From NCBI GenBank assembly GCA_018674495.1, contig JABHAA010000043.1, forward strand, positions 85,615-143,425: 57,811 nt of DNA. The letters are read 5' to 3'. Shown here in pieces: positions 45,060 to 54,473 of the stretch (positions within the stretch are counted from its first letter, which is position 1; the number at the start of each line of letters is the position of its first letter). Under the pieces are notes generated by a model. The model was not told the origin of the DNA and did not search any database. It saw only the letters and a program-made list of their open reading frames with translations. This stretch comes from Rhodospirillaceae bacterium (GTDB lineage Bacteria > Pseudomonadota > Alphaproteobacteria > Rhodospirillales > UBA2165). Position numbers and translations under genes: made by a program.

Positions 45060-46183
45060 CCGACGACCTTTCGCAATTCCTCGTCCAACAGACGTGACGC
45101 CGCATCCAGCCCATGCTCGCGGACAGCGCGCAACTTCGCAGCCTCGCCCATCTTGGCCCTCAAGCCGGCATCGTCCAGCAATATCTGTAAGGCAGCGGCA
45201 AATTCGGGCGCATCGCCGCTTTTCGCCAATAGTCCGGTTTCGCCGTGGGCCACGATATCGCCGACGCCGCCGCTATCACCGGCCACCGACGGCAAGCCGG
45301 CTTGCGCGGCTTCCAACAGAGCCATGCCGTAGGCTTCGTTGATGGCCGGCCAGACAAAGATATCGGCGGCCCGGTAATAATGCGCCAGTTCCGCCGCCGA
45401 TTTGCGCCCGGCGAATACGGCACCGGTACCGTTGAAGGCGTCGTGCACCTGAGCTGCGGCGGGACCATCGCCGACAATCAGCAAACGCCAATCGCGGCCC
45501 GGCAATTGGGATAAGGCTTCAGCCAGCAATGAAAAGGATTTGAGCTTGGCGTCGTCGCGCATCATGGCGACCGCCAGAAGCCAGACGCTACCTTCATCCA
45601 GATTCCATTCCCGCGCCAGATCACGCCGGGTAGTTTCGGACGCCGGGTCCGGAACTGGGGCTGCCTCCAGAAACGGCTGCATGGGCACGTAGCGGGCGCC
45701 CGCTCTCAGCAGCGGCAAGACACACGGCGCGTTGGCCGAATTGATGCCGAAGATAAGGCTTGCAGCGCTGATCGCGTCGCCGGCCGCCTGATGGCCCAGT
45801 TGCCACGGCCCGCCGGCGCGCTTCGGCGCGAAAGATGCCTCGGCGGCCACATAGGGGATATCCAATTCCCGGGCAACCATGGGCCCGATCCAGTCGGGCG
45901 CCTTGTAATATAAATGGTAGGTGAACCAGACATCGGGCCAAGCGGATTTTGGGCCCGCCCGGTAGCGCCGGATCAGCCGTTCCGCCAGCCGCTTGCCGGT
46001 TGCCGCCAGACGCTGCTGGCGGGCGGCGGCGCCACCCGGCTCGCGGCTACGAAAAACCGATGCCAGCTCGACCGTGTGGCCGGCCTGTTCCAGAGCAGCA
46101 ATCAACAGACGACCGACGCGCCGGTCCCCGGACGGGACCGGCGAGGTTGGCGGTTTCAGCGGCGCATAGAAGGCGACATTCAT
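45056..46183 (-). CDS. GT4-like glycosyltransferase
   Basis: 375 residues from the ATG at 46183, which overlaps the previous stop as ATGA and has AAGGTGG just upstream. GT-B fold: N-terminal NVAFYAPLKPPTSPVPSGDRR and C-terminal donor site IFVWPAINEAYGMALLEAAQAGLP with the retaining-type Glu-x7-Glu pattern. Family 4 members add sugars such as mannose, glucose or N-acetylglucosamine from nucleotide-sugar donors. Part of the tightly coupled glycosyltransferase/phosphatase block. Confidence 0.87.
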   Translation of the reverse strand: MNVAFYAPLKPPTSPVPSGDRRVGRLLIAALEQAGHTVELASVFRSREPGGAAARQQRLAATGKRLAERLIRRYRAGPKSAWPDVWFTYHLYYKAPDWIGPMVARELDIPYVAAEASFAPKRAGGPWQLGHQAAGDAISAASLIFGINSANAPCVLPLLRAGARYVPMQPFLEAAPVPDPASETTRRDLAREWNLDEGSVWLLAVAMMRDDAKLKSFSLLAEALSQLPGRDWRLLIVGDGPAAAQVHDAFNGTGAVFAGRKSAAELAHYYRAADIFVWPAINEAYGMALLEAAQAGLPSVAGDSGGVGDIVAHGETGLLAKSGDAPEFAAALQILLDDAGLRAKMGEAAKLRAVREHGLDAASRLLDEELRKVVG

Positions 46184-47430
46184 GCCACCTTTTCTACCTT
46201 GCGGGCTGAGGTAAGTCCAAAATGGGGCAGCACGGTTTGGATGCAATTGCCGAAATCGAAATCATCGGCGGCGCGCCGGGCGGCGGCGGTGCCCAGTTTT
46301 AGGCGCAAATCGGGCTCCCGGATCAGCCGTTCGAGGGCGCCGGCGATGGCTTCAATATCGCCGGCTTCCGCCAACAGACCGTTGACGCCGTCCGCGATCA
46401 ATTCCGGGATTGCAGAAACATTGGTGGCAACGGCTGGCAATCCCGCCGCCGCCGCCTCGAGAAGCACGTTGGGCAGCCCGTCGCGGTCGCCGTTGACGGC
46501 GATACGGCTGGCGAGCGCGAAAAAATCGGCCCCAGCATAGGCGCCAATCACCGCATCCTGGCCCATGGCGCCCAGCCAGGTCACGCGGCTATCCAACCCC
46601 AAATCTTTGGCGAGGCTTTGCAATTGCGCCAGATCAGCGCCGCCGCCCACATGGGAGAAACGCCAGTTGAGGCCATCAGGCAGTTTGGCGAGGGCACGCA
46701 ACAGATCGGGATAGCCTTTTTTGGCAACCAGGCGGCCCACCGACAGGATGCGAACCGGATCATCGGCATCGCTTCCATCCCGATGGCTTGGCGGCGCACC
46801 GGCGGCGAAGCGCGCCGCGTCGGTTCCGTGATAGGCGAGATATATCTTATGCGCCTGTTCGGTGAGGCCGCTCAAATAACGATGATTGGCAGCAGTGCAG
46901 GTGAGCAGCCAGTCCATGTCCGCCAACTTCTCGCGGATTTCCCATTCCGGCGTCGTATAGATATCTACCGCATGCGCCGAAACGCTCCATTTGAGGTCGA
47001 GAATCTTGGCCGCATAGCGGCTCACTGACGCCGGCGTATGCAAGAAATGGGCGTGCAGGTGCTGGACGTTGGCGGGCAATTCGGCGGCCATTACCAGTGC
47101 CTGGCCAAAGCGCCGCACCCGGTTGGGGTTGGGACTGCGCACCAGATCTTTCAAGAATGCGGACCGAGCCGATTTGTAGGCACCGAGGCGCCGAACTTTG
47201 CGCCAGGCGGCGAAGACACGGGACGGCTCCTTATATAAATATTCCGGCAGATAAAGGACGCGCGCCGAAATTTTGCCGTGCACCGGATGAACATCCGCGT
47301 CGGTGGGATGGCGCAGCGAAACGATCAGGAATTCCAGGCCGTGACGTTCGAGGGCGAGCATTTCCTCGGCGATAAAGGTTTCCGAAAGCCTGGGATACCC
47401 TTTCAGAATGATCGCCGTGGATTGGACCAC
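46180..47430 (-). CDS. GT4-family glycosyltransferase
   Basis: 416 residues. N terminus IILKGYPRLSETFIAEEMLALE is characteristic of GT4 enzymes acting on polysaccharide or lipid-linked glycans. Donor-site motifs are ILSVGRLVAKKGYPDLLRAL and FFALASRIAVNGDRDGLPN followed by VLLEAAAAGLPAVATN. Overlaps the next glycosyltransferase gene by 4 bases and lies 12 bases after the first gene of the block. Confidence 0.9.
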   Translation of the reverse strand: MVQSTAIILKGYPRLSETFIAEEMLALERHGLEFLIVSLRHPTDADVHPVHGKISARVLYLPEYLYKEPSRVFAAWRKVRRLGAYKSARSAFLKDLVRSPNPNRVRRFGQALVMAAELPANVQHLHAHFLHTPASVSRYAAKILDLKWSVSAHAVDIYTTPEWEIREKLADMDWLLTCTAANHRYLSGLTEQAHKIYLAYHGTDAARFAAGAPPSHRDGSDADDPVRILSVGRLVAKKGYPDLLRALAKLPDGLNWRFSHVGGGADLAQLQSLAKDLGLDSRVTWLGAMGQDAVIGAYAGADFFALASRIAVNGDRDGLPNVLLEAAAAGLPAVATNVSAIPELIADGVNGLLAEAGDIEAIAGALERLIREPDLRLKLGTAAARRAADDFDFGNCIQTVLPHFGLTSARKVEKVA

Positions 47431-47442
47431 CGCTCAGACCCT

Positions 47443-48681
47443 TTAGGTCTTGGTGCCGACGACGGCCAGATCGGCGGCGCGTCCTCTGGCCAGCCACTGG
47501 CCGGCAAGCTGGTTTGTATTGTCGAGCCCGTCGAGCAGGCCGGGCAGCACGATCTCGGACGGGCGCCGTTGCTGGGTCAACTGGCGGAGCGCCGTCGCCA
47601 TCAATTGCGGATCATGACTTTTATCATCGTCGAGCATGGAAATCAGACCCAATTCGGTGGCCCGCGCGGCGCGTATATATTGTTCCAGGCGCGGCTTGGT
47701 CCGGGGCACGATCAGGGCCGGCTTATCGAAGGACAAAATTTCGCAGAAGGTATTATATCCACCCATGCCGACGACGCCGACGGCGCCCTGCATCAGATGC
47801 TCGATGCGCGCATCGAAGGTGATGGCTTCGACCGCATCCAGACGGCCAATCCGCGCCAAAAACTGTTCCTGCGCTTCGGTGCGCATGAATGGACCAAAAA
47901 CGATCAACGCCGAATGGGGGATACCGGGATCGCTTTCATAGGCGCGCAGCACCCAATCGATCACCGCCTCGCCGTCACCGCCGCCGCCGGCGGTTACCAG
48001 AATATAGGGTTTCTCCAATATCGAAGGATGCGTCGCGCTGGAGGCGTCGGGAACGCCGTAGCGCAAATATCCGGTATAGACGACTTTTCGGAGGACAGAA
48101 TCTGGCATTTCCACGCCGGACAATGGATCATATACCTGTGGCAGCCCGTAAACCCAAATCTCGTCATAAAGGTTTTCGAGCGCCGGCATGACATTCTTGC
48201 GTTCCCATTCCGGGGCCAGCAAGCCGGGCTCGTCCATCACATCGCGCAATCCAAGGATCAGGGGAACGCCGCGCTTCTTCAGCATGGCCAAGGTTTCGGC
48301 GACCTCGCCGCGAAGCCCCAAGGGCTCTTTGTCGACAATCATGATGTCGGGGTCGAACACATCGGCGGTATGCTGAATAATCGATCCGCGCAACTGCATG
48401 GTATCTTCGATATCCAGATGCAAATTTAGCGACGTGTAATCGCCACTGCGCAACTTGATGACGCCGGGAACGCGCACGAAATCGACGCGGGCGCGAAAAT
48501 CAAACGAACCAATGATCGGCGAGCCGGACAATATGAGGACGGAAATCTTGTTGTGTTGCCCGACAAGGGCATGGGCGATGGCACGGCACCGGCGCAAATG
48601 GCCGAGCCCGAAACTGTCATGGCTATAGATTAAGACGCGCGCGTCGCCCCTTGGCATTTCCCCAAAAGCCCCCGTTATCAT
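47443..48681 (-). CDS. MurG/GT28-like glycosyltransferase, first gene of the block
   Basis: 412 residues. The N-terminal acceptor site reads YSHDSFGLGHLRRCRAIA and the C-terminal donor site VVGMGGYNTFCEILSFDKPALIVPR, as in the relative at 43318. The ATG at 48681 lacks a good ribosome-binding site; ATG 48657 has a G-rich stretch upstream and starts nearer to conserved sequence (MPRGDARVLIYSHD), so it may be the true start. The 160-base gap upstream is the likely promoter region of the whole block. Confidence 0.85.
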   Translation of the reverse strand: MITGAFGEMPRGDARVLIYSHDSFGLGHLRRCRAIAHALVGQHNKISVLILSGSPIIGSFDFRARVDFVRVPGVIKLRSGDYTSLNLHLDIEDTMQLRGSIIQHTADVFDPDIMIVDKEPLGLRGEVAETLAMLKKRGVPLILGLRDVMDEPGLLAPEWERKNVMPALENLYDEIWVYGLPQVYDPLSGVEMPDSVLRKVVYTGYLRYGVPDASSATHPSILEKPYILVTAGGGGDGEAVIDWVLRAYESDPGIPHSALIVFGPFMRTEAQEQFLARIGRLDAVEAITFDARIEHLMQGAVGVVGMGGYNTFCEILSFDKPALIVPRTKPRLEQYIRAARATELGLISMLDDDKSHDPQLMATALRQLTQQRRPSEIVLPGLLDGLDNTNQLAGQWLARGRAADLAVVGTKT

Positions 48682-48840
48682 TAATCGCGCGCACTATGCA
48701 CACAATGGCTACAGCGTGGAAGCCAAAATTTAGTCTCAAATATAATAAGAATCGGTAAATTCGCACCGGCCAGCGCAGCATAACCTGGCGTAAGACGGAT
48801 ATTCACGATGATCGCTCACGCAAGGCGCCCATCAACACAC

Positions 48841-50961
48841 CTAATCCAGGCCAAGCCCGGTATCAGCGGCGCTATTGGGATCGCCGCCCGCAAGCCGCCA
48901 GCGGTCCAGGCATTCGCCGAGTTGTGCCAACGCCGATGGCCAATCGCGCGGCTTCGGCTGGCGGAACAAGCGCATGGACCGATACCAAGGGCTATCGGGC
49001 CGGCCCAGCAGCCAACGCCAATCGGGTGCGAAGGGCAACAGCACCCAAACGGGCCGGCCAAGGGCACCCGCCAGGTGCGCGATCGCAGTGTCACTGGTAA
49101 TGACCAGGTCCAGATTTGCCATGATAGCCGCGGTATCGGCGAAGGCCGCATCCCGGTCCACATCATCACCAAGATCAACGACCCCGGTATGAGACGAAAG
49201 CTCGTCTAGCTGCGCGCGCCCATAACCCTGTTGCAGAACGAATAGCTGGGCATCGGCGGCAGCGATGGATTGTGCAATAAGCGCGGCCGGCATTGAGCGG
49301 GCATAATCCATTTCGTAGCCGATATTGCCCTGCCAGGCGAAGCCGATTTTGAACCCATCCACCGGGTGCAAGCGATCCCGCCAATGGGCGACCGCCGAAG
49401 GGTCAACGCTCAGATATGCTTCGCCGCCGCCAATGACGCCACATTTCAGTATATGCGGCATGCTCATTAACGGCGCATGATAATCGGCGAAAGGCATCGG
49501 CCCGGCTGCATCAATATACCCAGCCAAGGCTTCAAATTCAGACAAGAGATGCGCGAGGCGGCCTGGTCCGGCTAACAGCACACGCGCGCCCTGATCGGAA
49601 AGTTTGGCTGCGTAGCGGACGAATTGGATGATATCGCCAAGGCCTTGCTCGGCTTGCAGCAATATCGTCTTCCCACCCAGCGGCTCACCCGACCAAGGCT
49701 CGCCGGGCAAGTTTTCCAAAACACCGGCAATGACTGGATCGCTAAGCCGGTGTTCAAATTCGGCCCAGCCATCGGGGTAATTTTCCGCCAGAAGCAAAGC
49801 CTGCGCCAAATTGGTATGCAGTTGCGCGTTGTCGCTGTCGAGCGTCAACGCGCGGCGATAATGATCAACGGATTCTGATAGCGCGCCTTCGTGCTGGCAG
49901 GCGAGCGCCAGATTACCGAGAACGACCGGGTTATCAGGATTTGGCTCCAACGCCCGCTGGAAATAATCGCGGCTTTTTTCGAACGCGCCGATGTCGCGCA
50001 TCACATTGCCCAGCTGGGACAGCACGTCCGTATCCTCTGGCCAACGGTCGAGAGCGCCGTCCAGATCGATCCTCGCGGCTTCCGCATCGCCCTGCATCTG
50101 CGCGCAAAAAGCGGCCTTTAAGCACGCCAAGCGATGATCGGGATCGGCCTTAAGGACCCGGCGGTAATCCGTCTCGGCAGCGGCAAAATCCCGTTGTTCC
50201 AAATACACGCCAGCTAAATTGAAGCGGGCATCGGCGTAATCGGGCATCAGGCGCAAGGCTTCACGGAACGACGCGATGGCGCCGTCCGTATCTCCCATCA
50301 GCATTCGGGCGTTGCCCAGATTGTCATGGGCAGCAGGGGACGCCGGATCGGCGTCGATGGCCCGCCCGAATGCGGTGACGGCTGCTGCGAGCCGGCCAGC
50401 ACCTTTTAGCGCCAGGCCGAGGTTGTTAAACGCTTCGCCATGTCCCGGCGCAAAGCTGACGGCTTTTTCAAAGTATTCTATGGCCGCATCAAACTGCTTT
50501 TCCGCGAGATGCAGGTTGCCAAGAATATACCAGACATCGGCGTTGACCGGCTCGATTTCCGCCGCCTGGAATAGCGCTTCGACTGCACCTGCGAATTGGC
50601 CAAGCCGGGCCAAAGATTCGCCAAGGTTGAACCAGCAATCAAAGCGTCCGGGAGTGGCGTCCGCGGCGTGACGGAACGCGCGCGCAGCTTCGCGAAAGCG
50701 GCTTAATTTCCGTAAAGCAACACCATAGTTAAATAAGACAGACGAATCCGCGCCGCGGATGGCGAGGCATCGCTGAAAAAATGGCAGTGCTTGATCCACG
50801 AGGCCGGCCTCATTTAACGTCACCGCCATTAAATGAAGCATTTCCCAATTGTCGGGGTCTTCCTTCAAGGCGTCTCTGGAAAGATGTGCCGCGCCCATCA
50901 GATCACCGCTTTGGCAAAGCGATCGCACCTCCTGAAGAAGATTGGTGCTAGCTTGGCTCAT
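48841..50961 (-). CDS. TPR-repeat protein with C-terminal glycosyltransferase-like domain
   Basis: 706 residues. About ten tetratricopeptide repeats (residues 5-400) with the pattern of a conserved Trp/Leu-Gly-Ala-Pro, for example DAWYILGNLHL and AHDNLGNARM-like units. Residues 420-700 form a GT-B-like domain related to ADP-heptose-type transferases: LLQAEQGLGDIIQFVRYA, KIGFAWQGN, VITSDTAIAHLAGALGRPVWVLLP. Such proteins are found with surface-polysaccharide or flagellin glycosylation genes. The ATG at 50961 is preferred over the TTG 6 bases upstream. GAGG lies about 11 bases before it. Separated by 160 bases from the glycosyltransferase block downstream. Confidence 0.85.
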   Translation of the reverse strand: MSQASTNLLQEVRSLCQSGDLMGAAHLSRDALKEDPDNWEMLHLMAVTLNEAGLVDQALPFFQRCLAIRGADSSVLFNYGVALRKLSRFREAARAFRHAADATPGRFDCWFNLGESLARLGQFAGAVEALFQAAEIEPVNADVWYILGNLHLAEKQFDAAIEYFEKAVSFAPGHGEAFNNLGLALKGAGRLAAAVTAFGRAIDADPASPAAHDNLGNARMLMGDTDGAIASFREALRLMPDYADARFNLAGVYLEQRDFAAAETDYRRVLKADPDHRLACLKAAFCAQMQGDAEAARIDLDGALDRWPEDTDVLSQLGNVMRDIGAFEKSRDYFQRALEPNPDNPVVLGNLALACQHEGALSESVDHYRRALTLDSDNAQLHTNLAQALLLAENYPDGWAEFEHRLSDPVIAGVLENLPGEPWSGEPLGGKTILLQAEQGLGDIIQFVRYAAKLSDQGARVLLAGPGRLAHLLSEFEALAGYIDAAGPMPFADYHAPLMSMPHILKCGVIGGGEAYLSVDPSAVAHWRDRLHPVDGFKIGFAWQGNIGYEMDYARSMPAALIAQSIAAADAQLFVLQQGYGRAQLDELSSHTGVVDLGDDVDRDAAFADTAAIMANLDLVITSDTAIAHLAGALGRPVWVLLPFAPDWRWLLGRPDSPWYRSMRLFRQPKPRDWPSALAQLGECLDRWRLAGGDPNSAADTGLGLD

Positions 50962-51272
50962 GGGCAAGTGGCCTCAAATCCCGACCGGATAAACGTCCAA
51001 TTGAGGGCAAGAATTTTTCCGGTGGGTCGGTGGATCATAAATTAGACTTAAACCTTGTGTCCGCGAAGGACTTTATACCAGCCAAAACCAAAATTATCGG
51101 TTAATTGTGGGCAGGCTCGGCGCGCAATTGGCCCACGCTGGTCACCGGCCAGGATTTCGTCTAAAATTTGCCATGGAATGCGGTTGGTCAATGTTGACTT
51201 CCCTCCCCGTGAAAGGGCTCGGTAATTTTGGCGGATGAGCTCTCAAATAGCTTGCCAGAGGCAAAACACGAT
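50962..51272. other. Divergent intergenic region, no gene seen
   Basis: About 310 bases between the divergent TPR-glycosyltransferase and sulfotransferase-like genes. It should carry both promoters; I recognise no operator or RNA structure. The sulfotransferase frame remains open back to a TTG at 51228. Confidence 0.5.
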
Positions 51273-52589
51273 ATGGCAAGGCCCGAAAACGGCTTCCAAT
51301 TGCTGATCAATCGACTGAAAGCATTTGGAAATGCGGACCAGATTGTTGAAATTCTGTATTCACCGGAGATGGACACCGATCTACGTGCGGACCGCTTCTC
51401 GGAATGGGCCGATCTCGAACCGGAAAATGAATTTGTCGGGCGGTGCGCGGCCAGGACCCTGGTCGCGGCCGGCCGTCATAAAGAGGCTCATATATATTTG
51501 CAGCAATGGCTGCTACGGGACGGCGCCGGCGCGGAGCCCAATGCCCTTATGTCCGAGGTTTACCTACATTTGAAGGAAGACAATCTGGCGGCTGCGTGCG
51601 CCCGTAAAGCCCATGCGGCTGCGAAAGGCGATTTGAATTCAAGCCCTGGTTTCGTTGATATTTCCGCCTATCCCAAAATCCGTGATTTCGCCAGATTATT
51701 TCGCGATAAGCATGGATGCCGTTTCCATATTGAAGAAGGCGGGCAAACGCTTATCCATTTTCATCACTGGCGCACTGGCGGCACAACGATCCGCGATAGT
51801 TTTCGCAACCTTTTCGATCCCAATCAGATATTCATTTTCGGTGACTATCGCGATCCTTTTTTAAAATCACGGCAGGAATTGTTGGACAGCCCCCAAGAAA
51901 TCAGGCGCGAAATTCGGTTCACCAGCATTCACCATGCATTGCCTGCCCATTATTTTTTTTCCGATAAGTTCGCCTACTTCACGCTGTTGCGTGATCCGAT
52001 TGAAACCGCTGTCAGCTGGTACCACTGGCACGTCAAAAATATTGAACTGGATCCTCAGTGGCTGGACCCTGATATCAAAAACGGCATCTCAATTAAGGAA
52101 TATGCCGAGAAAACCCTTCGGACCAATAATGGAAACTTATTGTCCAGGTGGCTTATCAATTTGGACGCTGAGCCGGATTTGGACAATCGCCACCGGGGAT
52201 TACCGCGCGCGGTCTGGGAGATGTCCGACGACGAGCTGGTCGCCCAGGCCATGCAATCACTGGATAAGCATTTTGCGTTCGTTGGGCTGACCAAGTGCTT
52301 TGACGCCAGCTTGTTTATCTTATGTCTCTTGCTCCATTCGGATCGTATCCCTGTCTATGAATGGAAGGGGCGCTCGGGCAATACAGGCGCGGCGACGGAT
52401 AATATTGAGCCTGAAGTCAGCGCGATGCTGTTGGAGGCCAATTCAGCGGACAACGATCTCTACCAAAAAATTCAAGCGCAGTTTAATAACCGCTACGGCG
52501 ATGCCTTGGCGTGGTTCAATGGCGAAATGGCGCCATTTCAAATGCCCGGCGCCGCCCAATTTGAAACCCTGAATGCTGGCGAATTTTGA
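51273..52589 (+). CDS. Sulfotransferase-like protein
   Basis: 438 residues from ATG 51273; an in-frame TTG at 51228 is another possible start. The first 150 residues are helical and TPR-like. The catalytic part has the 5'-phosphosulfate-binding signature HFHHWRTGGTTIRDSF and the 3'-phosphate motif TLLRDPIETAVSWYHWH, as in heparan-type (Sulfotransfer_2) enzymes. The usual Lys of the first motif is Arg. Members transfer sulfate from PAPS to carbohydrate hydroxyls. Context of glycan genes fits a surface-polysaccharide acceptor. The next gene starts after 116 AT-rich bases. Confidence 0.75.
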   Translation: MARPENGFQLLINRLKAFGNADQIVEILYSPEMDTDLRADRFSEWADLEPENEFVGRCAARTLVAAGRHKEAHIYLQQWLLRDGAGAEPNALMSEVYLHLKEDNLAAACARKAHAAAKGDLNSSPGFVDISAYPKIRDFARLFRDKHGCRFHIEEGGQTLIHFHHWRTGGTTIRDSFRNLFDPNQIFIFGDYRDPFLKSRQELLDSPQEIRREIRFTSIHHALPAHYFFSDKFAYFTLLRDPIETAVSWYHWHVKNIELDPQWLDPDIKNGISIKEYAEKTLRTNNGNLLSRWLINLDAEPDLDNRHRGLPRAVWEMSDDELVAQAMQSLDKHFAFVGLTKCFDASLFILCLLLHSDRIPVYEWKGRSGNTGAATDNIEPEVSAMLLEANSADNDLYQKIQAQFNNRYGDALAWFNGEMAPFQMPGAAQFETLNAGEF

Positions 52590-52705
52590 TTGACTGATTG
52601 CAACCCCGCACAAAATACTTTCGCCGGGTTTATAATATTTTTATTTTTTTCGCGAATAGTGAGACAATAAACGTGCGAAACAAAAAAATAACGGTGGAAA
52701 CAAAT

Positions 52706-54280
52706 ATGAAGCGGGTATTGCTGATCGCGCCAAGTAGCGCCGAATCCATAGAACGATCTTACCTCGGACCCAATCTTGGGGTCGTGCGCTTGTCGGGGTA
52801 TTTATCTCTTCACGGCCATCACGCCGATTATTATGATCCGAGCCTCAAGATCGCCACCGGCGATGGACCTAGCATCGAGGATAAATTTCTGGAGCAGGAA
52901 TGGGATATCATCGGTTTTTCCTGCCTCGATGATACGATCCTGAGCGACATCCGAAACATGTACCACGCCAAGGAGTTATGCCCGGACGCGCTTTTGGTTG
53001 CGGGCGGTATCGAAGCACAATTCAACTACCAGACCATATTGGACAAAACGCCGGCGCGGCTGGTAATCCTGGGCGAAGGAGAAATTCCCCTTCTGGAAAT
53101 CGCCAATGGCACCCCGTTGCATGAAATTCCCGGTCTCGTACTTAAAAACCCGTCCCGGGCATTGTCCCAGGAGCAGTTCGAAGAAGCGACCTTTGCCATC
53201 GACTGGGAAAATGTTCCCTACGAAACTTATTGGGATCACTATGTCGAAAAATATGGTGAGGATATCGACGATCTGAAAGATCAGGAGATCCATACTGCGC
53301 GTGTATTTTCGCGCAACCGCTGCCCGATCGGATGCAAATTTTGCAGCTCCACGCATCAATTGACATGGGGCGCGGGCGTCAATGTCCCCGTGATCAGCAC
53401 CACCGAGGACAGTTTAATCTCGGTGGTCCACCGAATTCAGCGCGCCCATCCTCGCGTCAGAACCGTTTATTTGACCGATGACGATTTTTGCATCGACAAG
53501 GCCAGCGTCATGCGGTTTTGCGACAAGGTCGTTGAAGAGGATTTCGGCAATTTGACGTTCATGTGTTTTGCGCGCGCCTCGGACCTGAATTTGAAATTGT
53601 TGCAAAAAATGAAAGCCGCGAATTTTCGCCGCCTGATCATTGGCGTCGAATCGTTTTCGCAATCCGTGCTTGATGACATGAATAAACATTGCTCCGTGCA
53701 GCAAATTCACGAAGCCTTGCATCTCTGTCATGAGGTCGGGATCAAGCCGCACATCAATGTCATCCTTACCACGCCTTATTCAACACTGGATGATATCGAA
53801 GTCTCCATCGATAACGCGCTTTGGTATATCGAACGGGATTACGTCTATTGCGCGGTGATGTCGGCCATCCGCCCGCTCAAGGGCACCAATTATTACGAGC
53901 TTCATTCCGATTATGAGACCCGTTTGGCCGAAATCGAAGGCACCGGTTACACACTTAAAATAGACGATTACATCATAACCGACGACCCAGTCTCCAAGGA
54001 AGTGCAGGATATTTATTGGAACGGGGTAGAGAAAGAAGTCGATAGCTATGCAAACAAGGTCGGGCTCAAACACAAGAGCACCAACGACATCGCCAAGATC
54101 AGCCTACTCTATATGAAGCGGCTGATTCGTGAAGCGCGGGCGAAGCACGGCCTGCAAGCGATGAGCCGCGATTTGCCAGTCGGCTGCGGGAAAGACGAGA
54201 TCGAACAAATTTATCAGGACTATCTTGTGAACTACTCCGAACCGGTCTCGGATAACGCTCCAAGGTTACCACTCGTTTAA
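52706..54280 (+). CDS. B12-binding-domain radical SAM enzyme
   Basis: 524 residues. N-terminal cobalamin-binding Rossmann domain (KRVLLIAPSS, LSGYLSLHGH, DIIGFSC) followed by a radical SAM barrel with Cys-x3-Cys-x2-Cys in RCPIGCKFCSS near residues 206-216. These enzymes methylate or rearrange unreactive positions; known relatives act on phosphonates, hopanoids, tetrapyrroles and natural products. The ATG at 52706 has GGTGGA 6 bases upstream and starts the domain; upstream in-frame ATGs encode low-complexity residues. Substrate unknown, but sugar-modifying neighbours suggest a glycan or nucleotide-sugar. Confidence 0.85.
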   Translation: MKRVLLIAPSSAESIERSYLGPNLGVVRLSGYLSLHGHHADYYDPSLKIATGDGPSIEDKFLEQEWDIIGFSCLDDTILSDIRNMYHAKELCPDALLVAGGIEAQFNYQTILDKTPARLVILGEGEIPLLEIANGTPLHEIPGLVLKNPSRALSQEQFEEATFAIDWENVPYETYWDHYVEKYGEDIDDLKDQEIHTARVFSRNRCPIGCKFCSSTHQLTWGAGVNVPVISTTEDSLISVVHRIQRAHPRVRTVYLTDDDFCIDKASVMRFCDKVVEEDFGNLTFMCFARASDLNLKLLQKMKAANFRRLIIGVESFSQSVLDDMNKHCSVQQIHEALHLCHEVGIKPHINVILTTPYSTLDDIEVSIDNALWYIERDYVYCAVMSAIRPLKGTNYYELHSDYETRLAEIEGTGYTLKIDDYIITDDPVSKEVQDIYWNGVEKEVDSYANKVGLKHKSTNDIAKISLLYMKRLIREARAKHGLQAMSRDLPVGCGKDEIEQIYQDYLVNYSEPVSDNAPRLPLV

Positions 54281-54473
54281 AAGATTTTCGCATCGATCTG
54301 TTTTAGCGATTCTGTTCGGACGTCCGTGCCAAATTACGGACAGCACAGCTATCACAATCATGCTAGTTGGTGGCCAACCTGCGTTTCATTTTTATAGACA
54401 AGCAGCCGTAATTTGCGCCGATGAGCTACCCGAAATTTTAAATCTTGGGCACAACGAATACTCTGAACGCTGA

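Noticed and set aside
51180..51272. TTGACT near 51194 as a sigma-70 -35 box for the sulfotransferase gene
   Set aside because: No acceptable -10 box at 16-18 bases.
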